This document shows positions 8,311-15,514 of a stretch of DNA of 64,000 nucleotides, in pieces. The notes beneath the pieces are model-generated. The model searched no databases, was not told the origin of the DNA, and saw only the letters and a list, made by a program, of their open reading frames with translations. The stretch covers positions 62,001 to 126,000 of the forward strand of contig JARRCS010000015.1 of assembly GCA_029981855.1 (NCBI GenBank), in the 5' to 3' direction. Both the position numbers and the translations under genes were made by a program. Source of the stretch: Halanaerobiales bacterium. Lineage in GTDB: Bacteria; Bacillota; Halanaerobiia; Halanaerobiales; DTU029. The number at the start of each line of letters is the position of its first letter. Positions within the stretch are counted from its first letter, which is position 1.

Positions 8311-9010
8311 CGTCTTGATCCCCTATTATCCATGAATATAAGCTATTATTTAAAGAAGTATGGCTCATTTTAATGAAATTATCCATATTAAATAATGAAA
8401 TATCTTTAATTATAGGTTTAAAATAATATTGATAATCAAATATGATATATGAATTATTATCTATATCAGAATAGATAGTATAAATTGAATTTATATAATC
8501 ATAAGCCCCTTTATCAATTATTACTTTATTTGGAGGATTGCCTTTTATTGAAAATTTAACATCTCTAGGGGTAACAATATCAGTATTAAAAATCTTATTA
8601 ATAACTTTTTTTAAAGGTTCTTTATCATTAAATTTATGTTCATATACAATACCTATTCGATTGAAGTTACCAACATCATGATTTTTTATAATTAATTTTA
8701 AAATCACATCATTTATACAATTTTTAAACCATTTAAAATTTTCATCAAATGAATCATATTTATCTAAAGGATAACTAAAAATAAGATTATGAGGAGTAAT
8801 TTTAAAATATCTTGTCTGATCATCATCTATTAAAGTCTTTTCGAATTCATTATTGGATATTTTAGGAAAATATTCTGCATCAAAATACTTCTGTTTGTTA
8901 TTATTTAATAAATCATCTACTATACTACCCCAACTATTCAATAATTTATACATTCTTTCAAATCTTATACCTATAGTCATTTTATTTATGTTATTTTCTA
9001 GCTTTTCCAT
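8303..9010 (-). CDS. TIGR04255-like protein in Panacea cassette
   Basis: 235 residues from ATG 9010; an upstream start at 9019 is possible. Soluble, AT-rich, with an early FERMYKLLNSWGSIVDDLL segment and a long Tyr/Asn-rich beta region ending in DYQYYFKP. The pattern of RY.KITP.N..FSY and KF..FK resembles TIGR04255-family proteins, which are often found in phage and defence settings, but I can only suggest it. It lies 22 bases after the Panacea gene and overlaps the membrane protein gene, forming a three-gene unit. Confidence 0.45.
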   Translation of the reverse strand: MEKLENNINKMTIGIRFERMYKLLNSWGSIVDDLLNNNKQKYFDAEYFPKISNNEFEKTLIDDDQTRYFKITPHNLIFSYPLDKYDSFDENFKWFKNCINDVILKLIIKNHDVGNFNRIGIVYEHKFNDKEPLKKVINKIFNTDIVTPRDVKFSIKGNPPNKVIIDKGAYDYINSIYTIYSDIDNNSYIIFDYQYYFKPIIKDISLFNMDNFIKMSHTSLNNSLYSWIIGDQDDA

Positions 9011-9032
9011 AAATATCACCGTATAAAATCAT

Positions 9033-9521
9033 TTATTCTTTATCTTTTAAGATATTAGAATAATATTTTTTCATTATTTCTTTTTTTATCTCATTATTAG
9101 AAGGTTCCAGTTCCCCTAAACCCTCTCTAGCTTGTTGCCATGGTATTTCTTGATGAGTAAGATGTTCTAATTGATTACCAGAAAAAACACCATAAATATC
9201 ATATAATTCTTTTAAAAATCCATAAGTTTCATTATTAATTGTATCTGGATAATTTACTTCTTTTGGTATATTTTGATAGCCATAATCCCTATATTTTTGA
9301 TATAATTCAGGAGATACTGGACCATGCACCCATGCTTCAATTCGATTAGGGAATAATTCTTCATCAAATAAAGCAAGATACCATGCTTGCGCATAATAAC
9401 ATAACTTTTGTAACTTTTTATGTGTCATTGATTCCATTGTCAAAAAAGCTTTGGCCACATCAAAAATAGTAACCTCCCTCATAATATCTCCCCCTTGATT
9501 GAGCAAGATTACATCTCCCAT
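9033..9521 (-). CDS. Panacea-domain protein (SocA/GepA-like antitoxin)
   Basis: Up to 162 residues. From the second Met (9482) it reads MREVTIFDVAKAFLTM.., then KLCYYAQAWYLAL, then EAWVHGPVSPELYQKY. These are hallmark segments of the Panacea (DUF4065) domain, used as the antitoxin in many toxin-antitoxin pairs with varied toxins. Both starts have good ribosome sites (GGGAGG before 9521, GGGGGAG before 9482), so two forms may be made. The two genes downstream are the candidate toxin partners. A promoter with inverted operator-like repeats lies just upstream. Confidence 0.8.
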   Translation of the reverse strand: MGDVILLNQGGDIMREVTIFDVAKAFLTMESMTHKKLQKLCYYAQAWYLALFDEELFPNRIEAWVHGPVSPELYQKYRDYGYQNIPKEVNYPDTINNETYGFLKELYDIYGVFSGNQLEHLTHQEIPWQQAREGLGELEPSNNEIKKEIMKKYYSNILKDKE

Positions 9522-9537
9522 AAAAACACCTCCCTAT

Positions 9538-9599
9538 GTATAACTATTATAATTAACATATACACTATTGTTACACATAAAATTATTAGTTATACATAA
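9538..9599 (-). promoter_or_regulatory. Promoter of the Panacea operon with flanking inverted repeats
   Basis: A TATAAT box (9548-9553) sits between two 11-base inverted repeats, ATGTATAACTA (9538-9548) and TAGTTATACAT (9589-9599). The layout suggests repressor binding over the promoter, possibly autoregulation. The -35 region is weak. Confidence 0.55.
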
Positions 9600-9673
9600 T
9601 AGGAAGTGTCAATTTATTGGTTATCCGAATATACTGTAATTTTATTTTAACATAAATTAACAATATGCGAAAC

Positions 9674-9716
9674 ACTATATATAGTGGTGGTGGTTATCAA
9701 TACTATATATTGTGGT
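9674..9716. repeat. Two 15-base direct repeats
   Basis: ACTATATATAGTGGT (9674-9688) and ACTATATATTGTGGT (9702-9716) differ at one base. They lie in the 290-base gap between the Panacea promoter and the lysis terminator, which holds no gene. Possible protein-binding sites. Confidence 0.5.
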
Positions 9717-9754
9717 TTATGCATTATTTTCGTAATATTCTTTCTTTTTATCAT

Positions 9755-9789
9755 ATTAAAAACCGCCCCAGGTTTCCCCAGGAGCGGTT
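9755..9789 (-). terminator. Terminator of the late/lysis operon
   Basis: AACCGCTCC and GGGGCGGTT pair around a short loop, followed on the minus strand by TTTTTAAT. It lies 25 bases after the last lysis gene. Confidence 0.8.
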
Positions 9790-9814
9790 GTGTATTTTTA
9801 TTCAATTTGCTTGA

Positions 9815-10198
9815 TTAAAATTCCTTATTAAACTCCAGCTTTAGCTTCCCGTCTTCCCATTTGAGACTGGCCCCTTCCTCTTTCTTGATCTTTGCCTTAG
9901 CCCTATTCTCAATCTTCTTTTTATCCTCACTATCAATCTTATAACCAGCCTCTTCTAGTTCAATAAGTAATTTATCAATCACGTCATTCACCGTATTAAG
10001 ATATTTGTTCCCCGGATATTCCAATAAAATCGCATCCAGGATATCATCAACTTCTGCCAGGATCACGGAACCTTTCCGGAAGTATGGATCTACTCCTGGG
10101 AAAAACTTTCTCAAAATTACAATAAGCACCGATAATACAGGTATCAGTGCTAACAACACAGTTAATATAATGTTCCAGTTGATATTCATTTTTTTCAC
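9815..10198 (-). CDS. Holin-like membrane protein
   Basis: 127 residues. One hydrophobic helix (about residues 9-28, IILTVLLALIPVLSVLIVIL) near the N-terminus is followed by a charged cytoplasmic domain ending in a Lys-rich segment. Size, topology and position directly after the lytic transglycosylase gene (4-base overlap) fit a LL-H-type phage holin or a lysis accessory protein. It would let the endolysin reach the cell wall. It is the last gene before the terminator. Holins are diverse, so the family is not certain. Confidence 0.65.
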   Translation of the reverse strand: MKKMNINWNIILTVLLALIPVLSVLIVILRKFFPGVDPYFRKGSVILAEVDDILDAILLEYPGNKYLNTVNDVIDKLLIELEEAGYKIDSEDKKKIENRAKAKIKKEEGASLKWEDGKLKLEFNKEF

Positions 10199-10728
10199 TC
10201 TCCCATTATTTTTTTGACATAACTAATAGTTTCTTTTGAATGCTTACCTGTAACTACACTTAAAAACCTACAAGCGAAATCCCACTTTTGCCATTCCCCT
10301 GAAGGTTTACCTGCCTTATCCCACTCGGCATAAGAAAAAGGAAGACCTGTCGCCTTCCTTGCATGTGCTAACATTTTATTAATATTTCCTCGGCCCGCAT
10401 TGTAAGCGGCCAGAGCAAATTTGTATCTTTCCTTTTTATCAGGGATTTCAGGATATTTGCTATACAGATATGCCATATATTTGCAGCCGGCCTCTATGTT
10501 TTCTTCTGGATTGAACGGATCATCAAGTGCTGGAATATTATCTTTGTCGTCCCATTGGTCCCAAGTAGGCTTCATAAATTGCATTAAGCCCTTGGCGCCT
10601 ACAGGACTAACAGCTGTTGGAACCGCGTCAGATTCAGCTAGAATTTGTTTTTTTACCAACTTCCAATCAAGACCATACTTATCAGAATAATACTTAATCA
10701 AACTATTGTACCGGTCTTTAAGGTCCAT
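10195..10728 (-). CDS. Endolysin, SLT-type lytic transglycosylase
   Basis: 177 residues. Soluble lytic transglycosylase fold: catalytic Glu32 in the ILAESD motif, the SPVGAKGLMQF loop (residues 41-51) and AAYNAG (107-112) are all present. It cleaves the MurNAc-GlcNAc bond of peptidoglycan. It has no signal peptide, so release would depend on a holin. The neighbouring membrane proteins at 9815 and 10753 are the candidates. It could also act as a tail-associated lysin, but its place in the lysis cluster favours host lysis. Confidence 0.85.
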   Translation of the reverse strand: MDLKDRYNSLIKYYSDKYGLDWKLVKKQILAESDAVPTAVSPVGAKGLMQFMKPTWDQWDDKDNIPALDDPFNPEENIEAGCKYMAYLYSKYPEIPDKKERYKFALAAYNAGRGNINKMLAHARKATGLPFSYAEWDKAGKPSGEWQKWDFACRFLSVVTGKHSKETISYVKKIMGE

Positions 10729-10752
10729 TAACTTCCACCTCCAACAAGAGTA

Positions 10753-10992
10753 TTACTTCCTTGCTCGCTCCAATAATTCGTCAATCTTGGCCTCCTGGCG
10801 GGCCATAGCTACCTGCATGGCTTGTATTGCAGTTGCTACCTGCTCCAAGGCTTTCGTATTATTCTCAATTACTGCGGTCATGTTCTGGTCATTGCGCTGC
10901 TTTAGAGCCTGACCAACTACATAGATAATCCCGGCCACGGCGAAGGTGGCAATCCCATACTGGGCAATTTCAGCCGTCGGCACAGGCTTCAC
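10753..10992 (-). CDS. Small membrane protein, second holin candidate
   Basis: 79 residues with one transmembrane helix at residues 12-28 (GIATFAVAGIIYVVGQAL). An amphipathic coiled coil ends in KIDELLERARK. The layout resembles BhlA/XhlA-type holins and associated proteins, although in those the order of helix and coil can differ. The start overlaps the reverse transcriptase stop by 4 bases, which ties the retroelement to the lysis genes in one transcript. Confidence 0.55.
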   Translation of the reverse strand: MKPVPTAEIAQYGIATFAVAGIIYVVGQALKQRNDQNMTAVIENNTKALEQVATAIQAMQVAMARQEAKIDELLERARK

Positions 10993-12131
10993 CTCCCGAC
11001 CGGATTGTCCGGCTCATCTTCATTTTCCTCATAGGCATCGCCTCCTTTAGTTAGAACAAAGCACCCCAGGAGTTTTTTGCGCAAATTATAGCTGTCGGCA
11101 TGACTTACATGGCCCAGCCAGGACTGGATGGTGGCATTGATCTTCTCGAGGTCAATCTTGCCCTCGCGATACTTCCGTTGGAACGCTTTGAGTTTCCGCT
11201 TCATCCTCTTGATGCTCGACTTTCGGATTAATCTGTGGGTCGGCCATATCCTATAACCCAGGAAATCAATCCCCTGGCTGATAGGCCAAATACCAGTTTT
11301 GCCGTTTAGTTGAAGGTCCAGTTTGTCGGCCAGGAATCCCTCGATTTCCTGCTTAACTTCCCATAGATGTCGCTTATCGCCCCCAAGGATAACGAAGTCG
11401 TCCATGTAGCGCACATAATATTTCTCCCGGAGGATCTCCTTCACGAAATGGTCGAGTTGATCCAGGTAGACGTTTGCCCATAGTTGGGACGTTAAGTTCC
11501 CGATGGGAAGGCCCCGCGAGCAGTCGCCGCCGTCGCCTCCGCTGTCGATAATCTCGTCAATCAGCCAGAGTGTGTCAGGGCAAGCAATCCGCTTCCGGAT
11601 AATGGCCTTCAATATTGCATGGTTAATGCTCGGGAAGTATTGGGAAACGTCGGCTTTAAGGCAATAAACCCGGTCCCACTTATGTTGGGTCACTCGTAAA
11701 AACTGCATTACCCGGTCGGCCCCGGCGTGTATTCCCCGACCAACACGGCAGGCGTAACTATCGGGGATAAACCTTTCCTCAAAAAGTGGTTCGATGACGT
11801 TACATAGCGCATGCTGGACCACTCGATCCTTAAACGGTAGTGCGGCCACCAGGCGGGTTTTAGGGTCATGTACATAAAAATAGCGGTAACGACCGGTCCG
11901 AAACGTCTTATAAATCAGCTCGTTCTGTATCTGAATCAGGTTGCTCTCCAGGTTGAAGGAGAATTGTAGCACCTCTTCCTGAAACCGTTTTGCTCTTCTT
12001 GCTTTCATGTAAGCCAACTCAAGGTTCTGGAAGTCGTAAATCCTGGGGTAAAGATTTGTATATGTTTTGGCTATTTTTCTCACCCCCCTTATGAGGGCAG
12101 CAGCCCATGACGGTCGCAATCTACTGGCCAT
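10989..12131 (-). CDS. Diversity-generating retroelement reverse transcriptase
   Basis: 380 residues from the ATG at 12131. It copies the template-repeat RNA into cDNA with random errors at adenines, to rewrite the variable repeat of the target gene. Motifs visible are LKADVSQYFPSI (catalytic Asp161), LPIGNLTSQ (208-216, the DGR-type form), and YMDD (242-245). A basic thumb follows. The start is uncertain. Family similarity begins near KTYTNLYPRIYDF (residue 22), so a GTG at 12083, which directly follows AAGGGGG, is an alternative. The frame is also open upstream through the template repeat. Avd, TR and target lie immediately upstream, the usual DGR order. Confidence 0.93.
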   Translation of the reverse strand: MASRLRPSWAAALIRGVRKIAKTYTNLYPRIYDFQNLELAYMKARRAKRFQEEVLQFSFNLESNLIQIQNELIYKTFRTGRYRYFYVHDPKTRLVAALPFKDRVVQHALCNVIEPLFEERFIPDSYACRVGRGIHAGADRVMQFLRVTQHKWDRVYCLKADVSQYFPSINHAILKAIIRKRIACPDTLWLIDEIIDSGGDGGDCSRGLPIGNLTSQLWANVYLDQLDHFVKEILREKYYVRYMDDFVILGGDKRHLWEVKQEIEGFLADKLDLQLNGKTGIWPISQGIDFLGYRIWPTHRLIRKSSIKRMKRKLKAFQRKYREGKIDLEKINATIQSWLGHVSHADSYNLRKKLLGCFVLTKGGDAYEENEDEPDNPVGR

Positions 12132-12250
12132 GAGCTGCCTGTTTATGTTTTTTGCCGGCCGGGTTTCCGGCGCGACAGGGACCTGAACTCCTTTGCCTAA
12201 AGCACTGGACGATATCCAAGTAGGATACCGCCTTCTGGCACAATTAGGCG

Positions 12251-12369
12251 AAGCGGCGCGGAAGCCGATGTTGATGTTCGCGTTCGACGGCGGATTGTTC
12301 AGGTTCAACGCGAATCCCGCCCGGGCATTCGAGCCATTGTTCCAGTACCCACCACGGAGGGCAGCCCGC
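12251..12369 (-). repeat. DGR template repeat (TR)
   Basis: 119 bases between avd and the reverse transcriptase. It matches the variable repeat at 12854-12972 without gaps. On the minus strand the TR has 22 adenines. The two copies differ at 13 positions, 12 of them adenines in the TR. Many of the adenines are in AAC/AAT codons, which suits varied amino-acid outcomes. Confidence 0.95.
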
Positions 12370-12396
12370 ACATTGTCAGTCCAGGCCCCAAAAAGT

Positions 12397-12765
12397 TTAC
12401 TTCTTGATTGACCTAAACCAACCACCGATTAGCCGCCCGATTTCCTCCAACATGCCCGCCCAAATCTCGTACTTTTTGAATGGTAAAAACCCCAGGCGCC
12501 TGGCCAGGCGGAGGTAAAACATCAGAACGGCCTTCTCCACATCCAACTCTTCCAGGGTGTTTTTCTTGTAGTAGCGCAAATTTGCCGTGATTATTAATCG
12601 CTGGATATTAAGCATGGACCTTTTCATCTCGGCGGCCAGGGTATGCTTTTCCGATTTAGGAAACTGCTGCAAAGCCTTATACCCGTAAAAAATCATATCC
12701 TCGCACTTTTGAGCCAGAATAAAAGTGCCATCTTTAGGTCGGCTTTGATTTTGTCTTTGCTCCAT
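12397..12765 (-). CDS. avd: DGR accessory variability determinant (Avd)
   Basis: 122 residues, basic and almost wholly helical, as expected of the four-helix-bundle Avd/bAvd family. Avd forms a pentamer that binds the reverse transcriptase and the template RNA and is needed for mutagenic copying. Typical segments are the ILAQKCEDMIFYGYKAL first helix, the LAAEMKRSMLNIQRLII second helix, and the VLMFYLRLARRLGFLPFKKYE region. It lies between the target gene and the TR. Its end overlaps the region leading into the TR. Confidence 0.88.
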   Translation of the reverse strand: MEQRQNQSRPKDGTFILAQKCEDMIFYGYKALQQFPKSEKHTLAAEMKRSMLNIQRLIITANLRYYKKNTLEELDVEKAVLMFYLRLARRLGFLPFKKYEIWAGMLEEIGRLIGGWFRSIKK

Positions 12766-12793
12766 TCTCTAACTCTATTCCTTTCAAAACTGA

Positions 12794-12813
12794 GGCCTCG
12801 CTATCGCGAGGCC
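12794..12813. promoter_or_regulatory. Hairpin downstream of the variable repeat
   Basis: A perfect 8 bp stem (GGCCTCGC / GCGAGGCC) with a 4-base TATC loop, about 40 bases past the VR end and after the target stop codon. The stem can extend through CTGA/TCAG with one bulge. In the Bordetella phage DGR an 8 bp stem with a 4-base loop just past VR is needed for efficient target recognition; this may be the counterpart. It could instead act as a transcript stability element. Confidence 0.6.
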
Positions 12814-12842
12814 ATCAGATTTTCAGTAATCAGATTTCAGAT

Positions 12843-14381
12843 TTACAGAGACAAAGCGGCGCGGAAGCCGATGTTGAGGTTCGCGTCCGACGGCGGAGTG
12901 AGCAGGCGCAACGCGAAGCCCGCCCGGGCATAAGAGCCAATGCTCCAGCACCCACCACGGAGGGCAGCCCGCTGACCATAGTTCCGTAGCCAGAAACCGT
13001 CTTTCCATTCCTCATTGCCACTAGAGGAAACAGAGGCGGGGAGCGCCAAGGCCTGCAGCTCGGCTTCGGTTCTCATGGTTAGGAACCTCCCGTATTGGTA
13101 AGCACCATAATCACCAGTGGCCGTTGGGTTGTTGTTGGGCATTTGTGGTGAAATCCGTGCAATGCCCACACCCTGGGCATGGGCGGCCACAGTAGAGTCG
13201 TTGGAACCCCGGCTAACTGTTAACTGCATCCCATCTACTGCTGTGATGGTTACCTGCTCGTTTTCCACTTGGAGTACGTCGCCAACCTGCGGGTTAGAAC
13301 CACCGGGCCCAAGGACTAATTCTTCAATAGTGAAGGTTGCAGGGTCGGTGGTATTGTTTAGACCCGCATCGGCAATTTTGGCCGTCCAGCCACCCGGGAT
13401 TACGCAGTAATCAGTGGTTTGTTCTATTTCAGCGTTATTCGCGTGCGCACTAGGAGAAGTACCATTCTGCCCACGCTGGCAGCCGGTTAGGGTGTAGGTG
13501 CCGTCGCCATTGTCAACAAACTGGGAGTAGATCACATACTCATCTGTATTTGTGCCTTCAGCTTTGATCAATACGAGACCATTAGTGGCTGGCCAAAGCT
13601 CGGGGTTTTCAACTCCGCCAATAGTGATTGCCGTATCGGTAGCAGTAATGCCATCAGCATCCGCGATGGCCGCGCTCTTAACTGCCTGGTACCGGCCGCA
13701 ATCGATTAGGAAATCGACCCACTCCCAAAGGTTACCCACAATGTCAAAAATGCCGTTGGCCATGCCATTATGGCTATAGGAAATTGGCCCTGTTCCGGTG
13801 AGCAGCCTGGAATGAGTTTTATTGTAACTAGCGGTGTAACTCGCTACTACCGGGTCAGCAATGCCGTAATATTCCCAGGAGTCTGGGTCACGATAATCGC
13901 GTCCCCAACTGTTATTCCCTCTAATGTCATGACCCAACAGCTTGATTAAAAAGGCAATGGTAGCCCATTCCTTCATCGTCACCAAATGGCAGGAGCGGCC
14001 GTTGATTTTCCGGTTCACACAGGCGATTTTGGCATTATCCCAGTTTATATCAGTCCACGGCACTACGCCCTGCTGGGATACAGCAGCCGTCTGGCCAGGA
14101 CTGTTTGCTGTTGTGCTGCCTCTGCTGCTATTGGTAGCATCCGGCTGGCTAGCCTGATATTTATCAATGAGAAAGCCTCCAAGGTTCAAATCCTGGGGTG
14201 GAAAAGTTCCTTCATCCCACAGCCCGGCCGGTATACGGAACTTGGGAACATAAATCATTTTGGAAACGACCGTGGTGCCGCTTCCGTCGGCTTTAGAGTT
14301 GTGAACGACATCCACTTCCCGGGTTCCTGCGTTTATCCTGTCCCTGAGTGCAGCCAGGGATAATTTGCTAACGTTTGCCAT
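12843..14381 (-). CDS. DGR target protein, C-type-lectin-like tail adhesin
   Basis: 512 residues. The N-terminal 40 residues resemble a tail-attachment segment. From about residue 45 a formylglycine-generating-enzyme/C-type-lectin fold follows: ITGLNWDNA-like NWDNAKIAC, LVTMKEWATIAFL, GIFDIVGNLWEWVDFL, and the end RGGCWSIGSYARAGFALRL to NIGFRAA. An insertion at about 245-420 contains two similar beta segments (TVTNPELWP.., VLQVENEQVTI..). The variable repeat lies in the last 43 residues, where DGR lectin folds put their ligand-binding surface. Likely role: receptor binding at the tail tip. It is the most distal tail gene, after the fibre genes. Confidence 0.9.
   Translation of the reverse strand: MANVSKLSLAALRDRINAGTREVDVVHNSKADGSGTTVVSKMIYVPKFRIPAGLWDEGTFPPQDLNLGGFLIDKYQASQPDATNSSRGSTTANSPGQTAAVSQQGVVPWTDINWDNAKIACVNRKINGRSCHLVTMKEWATIAFLIKLLGHDIRGNNSWGRDYRDPDSWEYYGIADPVVASYTASYNKTHSRLLTGTGPISYSHNGMANGIFDIVGNLWEWVDFLIDCGRYQAVKSAAIADADGITATDTAITIGGVENPELWPATNGLVLIKAEGTNTDEYVIYSQFVDNGDGTYTLTGCQRGQNGTSPSAHANNAEIEQTTDYCVIPGGWTAKIADAGLNNTTDPATFTIEELVLGPGGSNPQVGDVLQVENEQVTITAVDGMQLTVSRGSNDSTVAAHAQGVGIARISPQMPNNNPTATGDYGAYQYGRFLTMRTEAELQALALPASVSSSGNEEWKDGFWLRNYGQRAALRGGCWSIGSYARAGFALRLLTPPSDANLNIGFRAALSL
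12854..12972 (-). repeat. DGR variable repeat (VR)
   Basis: 119 bases covering codons 470-510 of the 512-codon target gene. Relative to TR, changes include Tyr to Cys, Asn-Asn to Ser-Ile, Asn to Tyr, Asn to Arg, Asn-Asn to Leu-Thr, Asn to Asp and Ile to Leu, plus one silent A change. Only one difference (G to T, silent Ser) is not at a template adenine. The shared GC-rich 3' end would serve as the start site for mutagenic homing. Confidence 0.95.
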
Positions 14382-14753
14382 CTAATCCACCTCCGGTAGA
14401 GGAAATACTGTAATATCGATGTTATTAAGGTCCAGCGGTCGCTCCACAATCATGGTCACCGGCTGACCTTGCTCGTCTACTATGCCCGTTTCCTGCTGTT
14501 CAAACTGTCTCTCTGGCAGGACGCACTCGGCCAAAAGCCAGTAGTGGTCGCGGCAAAGGTCGGTCGATAAACTGCCGTCCTTGTCTAGGTATACCCTGGC
14601 CGGTCCGCCCTGGAATTGGGCCAGGTCAATCTTTCCCCCGGAACAGTTTCCATCCGGGAACGAGAACGGGGATATCACCAGCCGGCCAGGATTGGCCTGG
14701 TCGATGTTTACGACCTCATTTGGTTTTTTTGTATCATGCTGAATAATGGCCAT
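14382..14753 (-). CDS. Hypothetical tail-tip protein
   Basis: 123 residues, soluble and acidic. The FSFPDGNCSGGKIDLAQF and CRDHYWLLAECVLPER segments contain three Cys in total. Ends one base before the DGR target gene, so translation is probably coupled. A GGAGGTG site precedes its ATG. I recognise no family. From its place between fibre-like genes and the adhesin it could be a connector, chaperone or presenting domain for the variable protein. Confidence 0.6.
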   Translation of the reverse strand: MAIIQHDTKKPNEVVNIDQANPGRLVISPFSFPDGNCSGGKIDLAQFQGGPARVYLDKDGSLSTDLCRDHYWLLAECVLPERQFEQQETGIVDEQGQPVTMIVERPLDLNNIDITVFPLPEVD

Positions 14754-14766
14754 CTTTAAGCACCTC

Positions 14767-15132
14767 CTATACTGCTATTTGCCACCGGAATAATCCAGTA
14801 AAACCGCCTGTATTGTAGACCGTGAAAGCATTGGCTGCTTTAGAAATAAAGACGTCACCAAGGTCTCCGCCGGTATCAGCCAACGGAGTAATATTCACCA
14901 TGTAAGCTGTGCTACCCAGATTGTGGGTAATGGTTACGCCGTTAGTAGAAGCAAAATTAGCCTCGCCCTGCGAAGTTTGAATTTGAATGCTGTCAATCTG
15001 CTGCTTGAGATAGACGTCGTTATTGATCAGGTCCTGGTGGATAGGGTCCCAGGTTTCCGGAGCCGCCGGGTCAGTAGGTTCCAGCTTCCTTACGTTGTTC
15101 TTGTAGATGGGTGTGCCTATTAAATTCGCCAT
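14767..15132 (-). CDS. Putative tail fibre/collar protein
   Basis: 121 residues. The N-terminal third has a DLINNDVYLKQQIDSIQ helix. The C-terminal two thirds contain GVTITHNLGSTAYMVNITPL and end in TGLFRWQIAV, a short beta repeat common at the ends of phage tail fibres. It lies in the fibre cluster between the tail-collar-like gene and the hypothetical tail-tip gene. Probably a short fibre or a tip-binding module. The exact role is unknown. Confidence 0.6.
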   Translation of the reverse strand: MANLIGTPIYKNNVRKLEPTDPAAPETWDPIHQDLINNDVYLKQQIDSIQIQTSQGEANFASTNGVTITHNLGSTAYMVNITPLADTGGDLGDVFISKAANAFTVYNTGGFTGLFRWQIAV

Positions 15133-15148
15133 AAGGAATTACACCTCC

Positions 15149-15514
15149 TTAAAATTCTTCATCCCAATCGAAGCCAACCGTTTCGCCGGGTTCGATGGTC
15201 TTCACTCCAAACGTTTGAATGGCAACGGCCTTGCCGGTTTCATCAAGCAGTGCCGCTTCATTGATTCCGGCACCGCCGACCTCGTCTCCGGTTATGTCTA
15301 CATGGTAACGGACCGTAGTAGATACCGGAAATGAATGGCTGGCCACCGGCTTCCTGATAATTTCAGAGTTCAAGGCCGTAGCATTCGGATTAGGAGCCAC
15401 ACCAGATCCTCCGCCGACGCCAAAAGCGATGTGAGTTATCTTTGGCAGTGGAGCATCGCCGGCGTGGGCCTTCGCCATCGCCTCTCGCCCGTATACTGTG
15501 GTTACAACATTCAA
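15149..15514 (-). CDS. Tail fibre protein, DUF3751-like
   Basis: About 121 residues from a TTG at 15514 that overlaps the stop of the preceding gene. AAAGGGGG lies nine bases upstream. A longer frame to 15553 would overlap that gene by 43 bases and is less likely. Core motifs are KITHIAFGVGGG, an LNSEIIRKP stretch, and AGINEAALLDETG, typical of N-terminal fibre domains that attach to the baseplate in P2-like and related phages. Gene order after the tail protein I gene agrees. Confidence 0.7.
   Translation of the reverse strand: MNVVTTVYGREAMAKAHAGDAPLPKITHIAFGVGGGSGVAPNPNATALNSEIIRKPVASHSFPVSTTVRYHVDITGDEVGGAGINEAALLDETGKAVAIQTFGVKTIEPGETVGFDWDEEF

Noticed and set aside
12643-12933. Open frame on the plus strand across avd and VR
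   Set aside because: It is antisense to avd and the variable repeat, lacks a ribosome site, and is explained by the coding bias of the opposite strand.
12823-13021. Small alternative genes on the minus strand overlapping the VR
   Set aside because: They are other frames of the DGR target gene, and the variable repeat differences make sense only in the target frame.
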